Part shown: positions 16,473 to 26,256 of the stretch, one piece after another
Position numbering within the stretch: the stretch's first letter is position 1
Layout of the letters: every line of letters starts with the position of its first letter
Assembly: GCF_014635985.1 (NCBI RefSeq)
Contig: NZ_BMDT01000006.1
Location: forward strand, 1-64,000
Source: Enterococcus alcedinis
GTDB lineage: Bacteria > Bacillota > Bacilli > Lactobacillales > Enterococcaceae
DNA length: 64,000 bases
Reading direction: 5' to 3'
Program-made: the position numbers and the translations under genes
The notes under the pieces: generated by a model
Told to the model about the DNA's origin: nothing
What the model saw: only the letters and a program-made list of their open reading frames with translations
The model's database searches: none

Positions 16473-16621
16473 TCTTTCACAACCTTTTTTGATTTTAACT
16501 AGTATAGCATTGTTGAAAAAAATTGTCGATATTTTCTGATAATTTTCCTTTTAAAACATCATTTTTTTACAAAAAACAACCTATTCTCAATGAATAGTCA
16601 TTAAGGATAGGTTGTGAATCA

Positions 16622-17431
16622 TCAAAAACTACGTCCACCACCGCCGAAGGTGCCACCGCCACTGGAATGGGTGGTACTACCTCCGCCACCGCCACCACCT
16701 GAATTTGAAGGTGGTTTTGGAATACGTCTAGTGGTCACAAAAGAATTGACTAGACGATCTTCTTTATCAATTAATTTAAAATTTGATTTCTCAGCAAAAG
16801 GGTAGGCGTATGTGCCAGATTTTAGCTGATAGCGCGATTTGATGAAGATAAAAAAGCCACCGGCGCATGCTAAGGCAATGCCTAAAGCGATAAAGATTTC
16901 AAAACCCGTTAAGACTTTATAACGTGTAATCTTTCCAGTTTCTCGATCGACACGGTAATGACCACCGGGAACACCTTGGGCAACGTATTTTTGTGCCATG
17001 GTTAGATAACTAATTGCAGCTTGGCCATAGCTTTCTTGAACCATATAGTCATAAACGCTATCTAATATTTCATCGATTCGACGATCGTTTAAGTAGTCAA
17101 TCATATTACCAGAAGTAGAGAGATGTATTTCTCGTTGTGCCATATCTAAAAGTAATACTGCACCGTTATTGTCATTCCCAATTTGATTTCTTAAATAGTT
17201 ATCGGCAAATGTTTCGGGATCGGTTGTATTGTTAGTAGTCGTAACGACGAAAACTTCTCCTTTAATTTCTTGATTGATTTCGCTAGCGATTTGATTCATC
17301 GTAGCGATTTCTTCTGGTGTAAAAAGTCCGACTTCATCATTAACAGTCGGTGATGCTGCTTGAACGGGTAGAGCAGTGAAGAGGAAAACCGCGAGTAACA
17401 AAAAAGTGAATAAACTTTTACGAAAACTCAT
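16622..17431 (-). CDS. TPM-domain membrane protein, YdjH/YgcG-like
   Basis: 269 residues. A signal peptide (FLLLAVFLFTALPVQA, cut near residue 25), an extracytoplasmic TPM domain (~30-150, VNDEVGLFTPEEIATMNQIA), one membrane span near 185-205 and a Gly/Ser-rich tail (GGGGGGGSTTHSSGGG and similar). The TPM fold occurs in YgcG and in B. subtilis YdjH. It overlaps the YdjG-like gene by 4 nt. The tail is probably flexible and cytoplasmic. Confidence 0.8.
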   Translation of the reverse strand: MSFRKSLFTFLLLAVFLFTALPVQAASPTVNDEVGLFTPEEIATMNQIASEINQEIKGEVFVVTTTNNTTDPETFADNYLRNQIGNDNNGAVLLLDMAQREIHLSTSGNMIDYLNDRRIDEILDSVYDYMVQESYGQAAISYLTMAQKYVAQGVPGGHYRVDRETGKITRYKVLTGFEIFIALGIALACAGGFFIFIKSRYQLKSGTYAYPFAEKSNFKLIDKEDRLVNSFVTTRRIPKPPSNSGGGGGGGSTTHSSGGGTFGGGGRSF

Positions 17432-18504
17432 AGGAAGTAACCTCCAATCATCAACAAGATCGCAAGGATGGCAAAGATGCCACCAGAAACGAGTCCAAGT
17501 TTTTTATAACTAATCGGTAAGACTCCGCTAACTTTTCCAGTTTGTCCATTCATTGCGTAATAAAAGACGTCATCTGAACCATCGTTACGATAAGTGACAA
17601 GCCAAACCGGTAAGAGCATATAGTGATTTTCAATTGAATCAAGAGATAAATCACGATTTTTTTCACGGAAAGTCGTATAGCTATTCACTGAGTTCTTCAG
17701 TAGTGTTCCTGCGTAATCTTTGAGTTCGGTCTCAACACCTTGTGCGAGCATTTGATATTCAATATCACGTTTTTCTGCTTGAAAGCCGGCCAAGTACTGA
17801 TTTTTAAAATCGATGGCATTTTCAAGTGGGAAAGGTTGGACACTTTCAACCATTTTTTGTTGGGTATTTTTTGATAAGGCGTTTTTAACGAGGTCTTTAA
17901 AACGAAAATCTCCTTTTCGATGGACGGCAAATTGTTTTGTTTCGGTATACTCAATTTCACCAATCCGCCAAATGCGAATCGATGTACCAGAGCCCGAAAT
18001 TTCACCTTGACCTTTTGCGTCGACGACCCAGTATGGGAAGTAGACGCCCGTTAGTTTTTCAATTTGGTCTTCATTGTAAAAATCAGTTGGAACGAATTTT
18101 TTGCTACCAACCCAATCTAAGAATTTTTCTTTTGCTGCTTCTTTTTCAATCTTAAATGGTAAGACTTTATTTGGTAAAAAGTCACCGCTTAAGCGACCGG
18201 ATAAGACAACGGGGTTATGACAAAAATAACAATACGTTGCAGCAGTCGTTTCGTCTGTGACAATCTCCGCACCGCAACTTGGACAAAGAAAGAGTTGCAT
18301 TGTTTCTTCTGGTGGTGGATCTGTCGTGCTTGTTTGCGTCAACGTCTCATTGACTAAAGTGGCGTCTTGTTGTTTTGCTTCGAATTCAGAAACTTCTTCT
18401 TCAGTAAAAATGCTAAAACAAAAAGGGCAGTGGAACTTTTGATCGCTGGGATCAAAAGTTAATGCGCCACCACAGTTGGGACATTTATGTGTGATAATCT
18501 CCAT
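17428..18504 (-). CDS. Zinc-ribbon membrane protein, YdjG-like
   Basis: 358 residues. Two N-terminal zinc ribbons (CPNCGG...CPFCFS at ~9-32 and CPSCGAEIV...CYFCHNP at ~74-97), a long soluble domain, and a C-terminal membrane span (GGIFAILAILLMIGGYFL). This matches B. subtilis YdjG, annotated as TFIIB-type zinc-ribbon protein. It lies between YdjI-like and YdjH-like genes with 4-nt and 16-nt junctions, so the three are one operon. Confidence 0.8.
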   Translation of the reverse strand: MEIITHKCPNCGGALTFDPSDQKFHCPFCFSIFTEEEVSEFEAKQQDATLVNETLTQTSTTDPPPEETMQLFLCPSCGAEIVTDETTAATYCYFCHNPVVLSGRLSGDFLPNKVLPFKIEKEAAKEKFLDWVGSKKFVPTDFYNEDQIEKLTGVYFPYWVVDAKGQGEISGSGTSIRIWRIGEIEYTETKQFAVHRKGDFRFKDLVKNALSKNTQQKMVESVQPFPLENAIDFKNQYLAGFQAEKRDIEYQMLAQGVETELKDYAGTLLKNSVNSYTTFREKNRDLSLDSIENHYMLLPVWLVTYRNDGSDDVFYYAMNGQTGKVSGVLPISYKKLGLVSGGIFAILAILLMIGGYFL

Positions 18505-18520
18505 AAAAAATCCTCCTTTT

Positions 18521-19762
18521 TTAGTCTAGTGGTACTCCTTGGAAAGGTTGTCCACATTCTGGACAGAATTTTGGAACACCGTTTGCTAGCTCAACGGGTT
18601 TACCGCAAGCACTGCATTTTAATTTTACGCTGACCGTAGGTGCTGCTTGTGCTTCTGGCTTTGGTGTGCCGCACTGACTACAAAAGTTACCAGTGTTCTT
18701 AGTGCCGCATTGCGGACAAGTCCATTCGTTGCTTTGGGCAGCTGCCTGTTGTTGTGCTTGTTGTTGCATTTGTTGTTGATTATTTTGTGAAGCTTGTTGG
18801 AAGAAACCACCGGATGCATTCATACCCATACCGACTCCCATAAATCCAGTCGTAGCACCGGCTGCGTTGCTGCCGGCAGCTTCCATCCCTTTGGCAATCG
18901 AACCTTGAACAAAACCTTCACGAATCGAAGGGTCGCCAAGCATGGCACCTTGGTTACGCATGTTAATTAGTTTGGTTGAATCATCGGTATAAGAAATACT
19001 TGCAACCGCAACGGAAACAATCTCCATCCCTCGCAATTGTCGCCAGCTGTCATCTAGAACAGTCCCCATATATTTACTTAATTCCATGCTTTTTGATGGG
19101 ACGTAAGAGATTCGTTCACCGTTAGCAGACATTTGATTAATTGTGGCTTGTAATGCAGTCAAAAATTCTGCTAAATATTGCTCGTTGATATCATTGATAT
19201 CGACTTGTGTTTTATTTTTAGGTATCGCATTTGTATAAAAAAGAATCGGATCAGTAATTTGAATCGAGTAGTTACCATGTGCACGTAGAAATAACTCCGC
19301 ATTATAAAAATTATCAAAATAGTTTAAAGGTGAAGAAGTCCCAAAGCGAATGCCTTTAATTTCTTGTAAATTGATATAAAAAACTTGTTGTTTTTGTGGT
19401 GTTACGCCACCAAATTTGAAACGGCTAAAGGATTCAGAAATCGCATCTTTTAAAGAACCATTAAACATTGAGGGAGCCAGGTTGTTTTTGACAGTGTAGT
19501 AGCCTTCTTCGGCAGTGTAATCGATAATTTTTCCGCCATCAACAAGTAACATCATTGTATTTGGATAGACATGGATGACAGAACCATCGGTAATCACATC
19601 ATCGGTTCCTTTACGATTGGATCCACGTTTACTGTCTTTTCGAACTTTGACGCCTTTTGTTAAAACCGTGGTATCACCCATATTGTCGGGTTCGATAATT
19701 TCTAACCATTGATCTGCTAAACCGCCACCTATTGCACTTGTTGCTGCTTTAATTAATCCCAT
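18521..19762 (-). CDS. SPFH-domain protein with zinc ribbons, YdjI-like
   Basis: 413 residues. The N-terminal ~290 residues are a SPFH/band-7-like domain of the virion-core-protein type (start MGLIKAATSAIGGGLADQWLE), then a Met/Gln-rich linker and two C-terminal zinc ribbons (CPQCGTKNTGNFCSQCG near 354 and CSACGKP...CPECGQPF near 390). In B. subtilis YdjI helps bring PspA to the membrane under envelope stress, encoded with pspA-ydjG-ydjH. Here pspA is not adjacent. Confidence 0.8.
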   Translation of the reverse strand: MGLIKAATSAIGGGLADQWLEIIEPDNMGDTTVLTKGVKVRKDSKRGSNRKGTDDVITDGSVIHVYPNTMMLLVDGGKIIDYTAEEGYYTVKNNLAPSMFNGSLKDAISESFSRFKFGGVTPQKQQVFYINLQEIKGIRFGTSSPLNYFDNFYNAELFLRAHGNYSIQITDPILFYTNAIPKNKTQVDINDINEQYLAEFLTALQATINQMSANGERISYVPSKSMELSKYMGTVLDDSWRQLRGMEIVSVAVASISYTDDSTKLINMRNQGAMLGDPSIREGFVQGSIAKGMEAAGSNAAGATTGFMGVGMGMNASGGFFQQASQNNQQQMQQQAQQQAAAQSNEWTCPQCGTKNTGNFCSQCGTPKPEAQAAPTVSVKLKCSACGKPVELANGVPKFCPECGQPFQGVPLD

Positions 19763-19945
19763 TTTACTTCCTCCAATCGTATATTCATCATAAATTTTGT
19801 TGTAATGTAATTATACCATAAGTCTTTTCAAAAAGAGTATGCGACCAAAGATGGAGAAAAGCGTAATACTTTTGGTAAAATGTAGTTTTTTTACGATTAA
19901 TTTCGTATAATAATAGATAGCGACTTAAAAATGAGGTGGAAAAAG

Positions 19946-21691
19946 ATGGCTTATCAAGCCTTGTATCGTGTTTGGCGTTCTCAGCGATTTGAAGATATTG
20001 TCGGGCAAAAGGCCGTAACACAAACGTTAAAAAATGCGATTGTGCAAAATCAAATCTCCCACGCTTATTTATTTACTGGACCTCGTGGAACGGGTAAAAC
20101 GAGTGCGGCAAAAATATTTGCTAAAGCGATTAACTGCCCGAACAAAGAAGATGGCGAACCGTGTAATCATTGTGCGATTTGTCAAAGTATCACAGCAGGC
20201 ACGCAAGAAGATGTAATTGAAATTGATGCGGCGAGCAATAATGGTGTGGAAGAAATTCGTTTTATTCGTGAACGAGCGAACTATGCACCGACGCAAGCGA
20301 TGTATAAAATTTATATTATTGATGAGGTGCACATGCTTTCAACCGGGGCTTTTAACGCCTTGTTAAAAACACTCGAAGAACCAAAGAAAAATGTCATTTT
20401 TATCTTAGCGACGACGGAACCGCATAAAATTCCAGCAACAATCATCTCAAGAACTCAACGTTTTGATTTCAAACGTATACAAACACAAGATATTGTTGAA
20501 CATTTGGCTCACATTCTAGAAACGAATCAAATCGCCTACGAGCAAGCAGCCCTTGAAGTCATTGCGCAAGCTGCTCAAGGAGGGATGCGTGATGCCTTAA
20601 GTATCTTAGATCAGGGGATTTCTTTCAGTGATGGAACAATCACGTTAGCGAATGCTTTAGAGGTCACGGGGAGCTTAACTTTTGAATTAATGGATACCTT
20701 AGTGTTACATTGGAATCAAGGGGAAGTAGCCCAAAGTTTACAACAGCTAGATGAGATTTTAGCATCGGGTAAGGAAGCACGTCGTTTATTAGAAAACTTA
20801 CTCTCTTATTGTCGAGATCTATTGATTTATCAACAAGCTCCGCAATTATTGGAAGAGAAATCGAGTACATTAACGTCGAATTTCAAGACGTTAGCTCAAG
20901 CTGTACCATCAGCTAAAATTTATCAATGGATTGAACAATTGAGTCAAACACAAAATGATGTCCGACTCACGACAAATCCTAAGATTTATTTAGAAGTGGC
21001 GATGGTCAAATTAAGCAGTGCTTCAGCTAAGCAACTGTCCGAAAACGCAGATAGCGCAGCAGCTGTTGATTCGAACGAGTTACAGCAACTAAAGAGTGCG
21101 ATTCAACAGTTACAACAAGAACTTAAAACACTAAAAACTACAGGTGTTACGGCAGCTAACCCTGCCGCACAAGAAAACACAGCGACTAAGCGAGCAAAAC
21201 CTGCGGCATTGACCTTCCGTCTACCTAGGGAGCGAGTGTTTGAAGTTTTAAGAGAGGCAACGAGAACCAATTTAGAGCAGGTTAAGATGGCTTGGGAAGA
21301 ATTGTTGTCTCATTTATCAGCGACACATAAAGCGATGTTACGCTCAAGTGAACCTAAGGCAGCGAGTCCGAGTGGTTTAGTTATTGCGTTTGATTATGAA
21401 ATTATTTGTCAACGCGCAGCCAATGATGAAGAGTTGAGTTTAGGTATTCATAATCACTTGAGTAATTTAATTCAAGATTATGCCCCAAAAGTTGTTTTCA
21501 TCCCCCAAGAAAATTGGGGTGAATTACGTAAAGAATTTTTACAAGGCAATCAAGAGCAAAACGATCAATTAGAAGCAACAGAAACGACCAATGAAGAATT
21601 GGCGCAAGTCGAAGACCAACAGCAACAAGCATTGGTTGTTGAAAAAGCACAAGAATTATTCGGCGATTTAGCTACAATTATTGAAGATTAA
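19946..21691 (+). CDS. dnaX: DNA polymerase III subunits gamma/tau
   Basis: 581-residue clamp-loader ATPase. It starts MAYQALYRVWRSQRFEDIVG, with Walker A GPRGTGKTS near residue 45, four zinc cysteines (CPN...CNHCAIC) at ~63-78, IDEVHMLS near 119 and sensor SRTQRFDF near 170. The C-terminal ~200 residues are the tau-specific part. ATG 19946 follows TGAGGTGGAAAAAG. It begins the dnaX-ybaB-recR block. Confidence 0.96.
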   Translation: MAYQALYRVWRSQRFEDIVGQKAVTQTLKNAIVQNQISHAYLFTGPRGTGKTSAAKIFAKAINCPNKEDGEPCNHCAICQSITAGTQEDVIEIDAASNNGVEEIRFIRERANYAPTQAMYKIYIIDEVHMLSTGAFNALLKTLEEPKKNVIFILATTEPHKIPATIISRTQRFDFKRIQTQDIVEHLAHILETNQIAYEQAALEVIAQAAQGGMRDALSILDQGISFSDGTITLANALEVTGSLTFELMDTLVLHWNQGEVAQSLQQLDEILASGKEARRLLENLLSYCRDLLIYQQAPQLLEEKSSTLTSNFKTLAQAVPSAKIYQWIEQLSQTQNDVRLTTNPKIYLEVAMVKLSSASAKQLSENADSAAAVDSNELQQLKSAIQQLQQELKTLKTTGVTAANPAAQENTATKRAKPAALTFRLPRERVFEVLREATRTNLEQVKMAWEELLSHLSATHKAMLRSSEPKAASPSGLVIAFDYEIICQRAANDEELSLGIHNHLSNLIQDYAPKVVFIPQENWGELRKEFLQGNQEQNDQLEATETTNEELAQVEDQQQQALVVEKAQELFGDLATIIED

Positions 21692-21727
21692 ATTAATATG
21701 AAATAAAAGAAATGGAGCGATGCACAA

Positions 21728-22042
21728 ATGATGCGCGGAATGGGAAATATGCAAGGTATGATGAAACAAGTTCAAAAAATGCAAAAAGAAATGGTTAAAG
21801 CGCAAGAGGCTTTAAATGAAAAAGAATTTATCGGTGAATCAACAAACGGTTATGTAAAAGCTCACGGAACAGGCGATAAAAAAATCACAGAAATTATTAT
21901 TGATCCGGCAATCATTGATTCAGAGGATCCAGAAATGTTACAAGATTTAGTCGTAATGGCTGTGAATGATGTCATTTCAAAAATTGAAGTTGAAACGGAA
22001 GCGGTCATGGGTAAATATACTAAAGGAATGCCAGGATTTTAA
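21728..22042 (+). CDS. YbaB/EbfC-family nucleoid-associated protein
   Basis: 104 residues with the Met-rich start GMGNMQGMMKQVQKMQKEM and the central FIGESTNGYVKAHGTGDKKI strand pair typical of YbaB/EbfC. Family members bind DNA as tweezers-like dimers. The position between dnaX and recR is conserved across bacteria. The first of two adjacent ATG codons is used, with TGGAGCG ten bases upstream. Confidence 0.93.
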   Translation: MMRGMGNMQGMMKQVQKMQKEMVKAQEALNEKEFIGESTNGYVKAHGTGDKKITEIIIDPAIIDSEDPEMLQDLVVMAVNDVISKIEVETEAVMGKYTKGMPGF

Positions 22043-22064
22043 GAGAAAAGTAGGGGAATAAATA

Positions 22065-22661
22065 GTGCATTATCCAGAACCAATTGCAAGATTAATCGCA
22101 AGTTATATGAATTTACCAGGAATTGGTCAAAAGACAGCAACACGTTTAGCTTTTCATACGATTGAAATGAAAGATGAAGTCGTTAATGAATTTGCTAAAT
22201 CATTATTAAGTGCGAAACGTGATCTAAGTTTTTGTCATATTTGTGGGAACTTAACGGAAGAAGATCCTTGTGCGATTTGTCGTGATAAATCACGCGATCA
22301 AAGTACGATTTTAGTCGTTGAGGAAGCTAAAGATGTCATGGCGCTTGAGAAAGTTCGTGAATTCCGAGGATTATATCACGTCTTACATGGAGTGTTATCA
22401 CCTATGGAAGGAACTGGACCAGAAGATATTAACTTAGCTAGCTTGATTAGCCGTTTGCATAATGAGACAGTTAAAGAAATCATTATTGCAACCAATGCAA
22501 CGACTGAAGGCGAAGCGACAGCTATGTATTTATCGCGTTTAATCAAACCGGCAGGCATTAAAGTAACACGCTTAGCACATGGTTTATCAGTCGGCAGTGA
22601 TATCGAATATGCGGATGAGGTCACATTGCTAAAAGCGGTGGAAGGTCGCCGTGAATTATAA
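22065..22661 (+). CDS. recR: Recombination protein RecR
   Basis: 198 residues. HhH motif [17 protein letters not shown] near residue 18, a C4 zinc finger (CHICGNL...CAICRD) at ~57-72, and a TOPRIM domain ([16 protein letters not shown] near 80, [15 protein letters not shown] near 144). RecR works with RecO and RecF to load RecA at gaps. GTG start after TAGGGGAATAATA-like sequence. Confidence 0.96.
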   Translation: MHYPEPIARLIASYMNLPGIGQKTATRLAFHTIEMKDEVVNEFAKSLLSAKRDLSFCHICGNLTEEDPCAICRDKSRDQSTILVVEEAKDVMALEKVREFRGLYHVLHGVLSPMEGTGPEDINLASLISRLHNETVKEIIIATNATTEGEATAMYLSRLIKPAGIKVTRLAHGLSVGSDIEYADEVTLLKAVEGRREL

Positions 22662-22696
22662 GTATGAGCAGGATAGATTAGATGGAGGAAATTAAG

Positions 22697-23679
<983 letters not shown>

Positions 23680-23694
23680 TTAGGGGGAGAAAAA

Positions 23695-24630
23695 ATGGAG
23701 GAACGCACTTTTTTATCAGCGAACCAAGCCCATGTTTTTTCCTTAATGAAAAAAAATGTTGAGCATGAGCGGATCGCTCATGCTTATCTTTTTGAAGGAG
23801 ATACAGGGACGGGCAAACATCAGATGAGTCTTTGGTTAGCGAAACGCTTATTTTGTTTAGCAGTTAAAGACAATGAGTGTTGCAATGAGTGTGTCAATTG
23901 TAGACGAATTGCAGCGAATGAACACCCGAACGTACAAGTAATTGAACCAGACGGGCAAACGATTAAAGTCGACCAAATTCGTCAGTTGCAAAAAGAATTT
24001 TCCAAAAAAGGGTTTGAAAAAGGACGACAAATTTTTATTATTCGTCAAGCAGATACAATGAATATTAGTGCAGCCAACAGCTTACTTAAATTTTTGGAAG
24101 AACCAGAAGGGGATATGTTGGCAATTTTAGAAGTTGAAAGTCTGGGAAGAGTCTTACCGACGATTCAGTCCCGTTGCCAAATCATTCACTTTATCCCGTT
24201 AAATAAAGCATTACTAACAAAAAAAATTCAAGAAGCAGGAATCTCTGAAAAAACAGCCAATCTCCTTGCAAGTCTAACAAATAGTTACGATAAAGCAGTT
24301 GAAATCTCGCAAAATGAATGGTTTAATGGTGCTAAGGATGTTATTGAAAAATGGTTTCTTTATTTAAAGAAGAAGGATCCACAAGCATTTATTTATGTGC
24401 AAAAACATCTGCTAAGTATCGCGAAAGAAAAACAGCAACAACAAGATATCTTAGCTATCCTTTTATACTATTTCCAGTTAGAAAGAGATCAAATGTTGCA
24501 ACATCACGTATCCGGAGGTCGTTTAAATGCCGACATTGAACGGATTTTACAAAGTCAGCAAAAGCTAGCGGCGAATGTATCCTTTCAAGGTGTTGCAGAA
24601 CAGCTGACCTTACGTATACTTTTTAAGTAA
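23695..24630 (+). CDS. holB: DNA polymerase III delta' subunit
   Basis: 311 residues, clamp-loader delta'. The P-loop is GDTGTGKH near residue 37, with His in place of Thr/Ser, as expected for a subunit that does not hydrolyse ATP. Zinc cysteines CCNECVNC follow near 62. Sensor SRCQII near 160. It is part of the replication operon from dnaX to yabA. Confidence 0.93.
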   Translation: MEERTFLSANQAHVFSLMKKNVEHERIAHAYLFEGDTGTGKHQMSLWLAKRLFCLAVKDNECCNECVNCRRIAANEHPNVQVIEPDGQTIKVDQIRQLQKEFSKKGFEKGRQIFIIRQADTMNISAANSLLKFLEEPEGDMLAILEVESLGRVLPTIQSRCQIIHFIPLNKALLTKKIQEAGISEKTANLLASLTNSYDKAVEISQNEWFNGAKDVIEKWFLYLKKKDPQAFIYVQKHLLSIAKEKQQQQDILAILLYYFQLERDQMLQHHVSGGRLNADIERILQSQQKLAANVSFQGVAEQLTLRILFK

Positions 24631-24657
24631 GAGATGCAAGGAAGAGGAGGAAAACCC

Positions 24658-25497
24658 ATGGTTGAAGTAATAGGTGTACGTTACCGTCGTGCAGGACATA
24701 TATATTATTTTTCTCCAGGTCAGACGAAATTTGCGTATGATGATTACGTATTAGTCGAGTCCCAACAAGCGAAATATATGGCTCAAGTCGCGATTCCCAA
24801 TAAAGAGATGGCTGCGGAAGATTTACCAGAAGAGTTAAAACCGGTATTACATCTTGCCACAGAAGCAGAAATTTTACAAAATGAACGCAATAAAGCAGAT
24901 GCAAAAGAAGCACTCGTAATTGCCAAAGAAAAAATTAAACAACACGGTTTGAAAATGAAACTTGTGGATGTCGAATATACGTTTGATCGTGGTAAAATGA
25001 TTTTTCAATTTACAGCAGACGGAAGAATTGATTTTCGAGAATTAGTCAAAGATTTAGCTGGTGTATTCCGGACACGAATTGAATTACGTCAAATTGGTGT
25101 ACGTGATGAAGCCAAAATCTTAGGTGGTATTGGACCTTGTGGCCGTCAGTTATGTTGTTCAACGTTTCTCGGTGATTTTGTGCCTGTTTCAATTAAGATG
25201 GCAAAAGATCAAGGTTTATCATTAAATCCGACAAAGATTTCAGGATTATGTGGTCGTTTAATGTGTTGTCTAAAATATGAAAACGATGAGTATGAAGCGG
25301 CTAAAAGAGAACTACCAGATTATGGTGAAAATGTGATGACGCCTGATGGTCCCGGTCGTGTTGTTGGCTTGAATTTACTCAGTCGTGTATTGAAAATTCG
25401 CTTAACGGGTCGAGAAGTTGCGGTTGATTACGATGCCGAAGAAGTTCAAAAGGTTCAAAAAGCAGCTAAAGCAGGTGGCAAACATGTCCATGGATAA
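24658..25497 (+). CDS. ricT: PSP1-domain protein RicT (YaaT)
   Basis: 280 residues starting VEVIGVRYRRAGHIYYFSPG. The PSP1 domain carries GGIGPCGRQLCCSTFLGDF near residue 157 and SGLCGRLMCCLKYENDEY near 198, whose cysteines can bind an iron-sulfur cluster in the Ric complex. In B. subtilis RicT with RicA and RicF affects RNase Y activity and development. It overlaps yabA by 14 nt. Confidence 0.93.
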   Translation: MVEVIGVRYRRAGHIYYFSPGQTKFAYDDYVLVESQQAKYMAQVAIPNKEMAAEDLPEELKPVLHLATEAEILQNERNKADAKEALVIAKEKIKQHGLKMKLVDVEYTFDRGKMIFQFTADGRIDFRELVKDLAGVFRTRIELRQIGVRDEAKILGGIGPCGRQLCCSTFLGDFVPVSIKMAKDQGLSLNPTKISGLCGRLMCCLKYENDEYEAAKRELPDYGENVMTPDGPGRVVGLNLLSRVLKIRLTGREVAVDYDAEEVQKVQKAAKAGGKHVHG

Positions 25498-25840
25498 GCG
25501 TTCTTTATATGACGGACTCGATGCATTTGAAGGTGAGCTACAAGGCTTACTAAAAAAATTGGCAGAGATGAAGACATCGTTACAAGAAGTCGTAGAAAAA
25601 AATACGACCCTAGAGCTTGAAAACCAACGCTTACGCGAGCATTTAAGAGAAATTAATCAAACCGCTCAAAGTAGTGGTGGCAAAGTGAAGCAAGAATTAT
25701 CACAGTCGCGTTTAAATTTAGAGAAAATTTACGAAGAAGGTTTTCATGTTTGTTACGACTTGTATGGTTCAAGACGTGATAATGATGAACCTTGTGCATT
25801 TTGTTTAGAAGTGATTTACCGCGAAAGTGGCCTCGCCTAA
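25484..25840 (+). CDS. yabA: DNA replication initiation control protein YabA
   Basis: 118 residues. The N-terminal ~60 residues are a coiled coil (LLKKLAEMKTSLQEVVEKN) and the C-terminus is a zinc domain with H, C and CAFC ligands (FHVCYDLYG...PCAFCLEVIY). YabA binds DnaA and DnaN and restrains initiation. The start overlaps ricT and follows CAGGTGG. The tandem RNA array begins 2 nt after its stop codon. Confidence 0.93.
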   Translation: MSMDKRSLYDGLDAFEGELQGLLKKLAEMKTSLQEVVEKNTTLELENQRLREHLREINQTAQSSGGKVKQELSQSRLNLEKIYEEGFHVCYDLYGSRRDNDEPCAFCLEVIYRESGLA

Positions 25841-25842
25841 AA

Positions 25843-25960
25843 AGGTGTGATAAGTGACGTTTTGACCTGAGAGACTGGAAAGGAAGCCACTCAATCGGCT
25901 CTTTCGATTGATGGATTGCTTGAAGTATCCGCAGGTCAGTCATTTCAAACCCGTTCAATC
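25843..25960 (+). repeat. Array 1, unit 1
   Basis: 118 nt. P1 GTGAC/GTCAT with a G-T end pair, bulge GTTTT facing a single A, P2 GACCTG/CAGGTC, inner hairpin CAATCG/CGATTG. Ends CCCGTTCAATC. Confidence 0.7.
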
Positions 25961-26081
25961 AGGTGCAATAAAATCCGTTTTGCTTCGAGTAATTGGAAGG
26001 AAATGTGAACAATCGATGGTTTATTCGATTGGAATATTTACTGAAATTACCGAGAAGCAGGATTTAATAGCCCGTTCAATC
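25961..26081 (+). repeat. Array 1, unit 2
   Basis: 121 nt, diverged. P1 AAATCC/GGATTT, bulge GTTTT facing A, P2 GCTTC/GAAGC, then TAATT/AATTA, inner hairpin CAATCG/CGATTG region. Ends CCCGTTCAATC. Confidence 0.7.
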
Positions 26082-26204
26082 AGGTGTGATAAGTGACGTT
26101 TTGACCTGAGAGACTGGAAAGTAAGCCATTCAATCGGCTCTTTCGATTGATGGACTGCTTGAAATTATCACAGATCAAATTTTAGCGCCGCCAAAAATTA
26201 CATA
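26082..26204 (+). repeat. Array 1, unit 3
   Basis: The first ~80 nt match unit 1 with three changes, then the sequence diverges. P1' is not kept (GTGAC faces AATTT), but TGTGATAA (26086-26093) and TTATCACA (26165-26172) can close the unit instead with 8 bp. Confidence 0.6.
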
Positions 26205-26210
26205 CAAAAA

Positions 26211-26243
26211 TAGGGGCGTGGCGGAGGTCATAGCCCCTTTTTA
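26211..26243 (+). terminator. Terminal hairpin of array 1
   Basis: AGGGGC/GCCCCT stem around GTGGCGGAGGTC (26218-26229), then five T. The loop is shared with the hairpin at 37483. CCGCCA at 26188-26193 could pair with TGGCGG in the loop. Confidence 0.75.
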
Positions 26244-26256
26244 AGAGGTGAAGAAA

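Larger units (their letters stand above)
25843..26243 (+). ncRNA. Tandem structured-RNA array, three units plus terminator hairpin
   Basis: Three units of 118-123 nt begin with AGGTG (25843, 25961, 26082) and the first two end in CCCGTTCAATC. Units 1 and 2 share the plan P1-GTTTT-P2-inner hairpin-P2'-A-P1'. P1 is GTGAC/GTCAT in unit 1 and AAATCC/GGATTT in unit 2; P2 is GACCTG/CAGGTC and GCTTC/GAAGC. The stem bases change together, the bulge does not. The array ends in a terminator shared with the array at 37018. It lies in the 3' region of the dnaX-yabA operon, before rsmI. Family not recognised; not coding. Confidence 0.75.

Noticed and set aside
16614-16805. Proline-rich 63-codon ORF on the plus strand
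   Set aside because: It is the antisense of the glycine-rich tail of the TPM-domain gene.
25908-26096. 62-codon ORF inside array 1
   Set aside because: No ribosome binding site, crosses repeat units, no family resemblance; explained by the structured repeat.
25843-26243. CRISPR array
   Set aside because: Units are ~120 nt, internally structured and diverged, without short identical repeats and unique spacers; no cas genes in the window.
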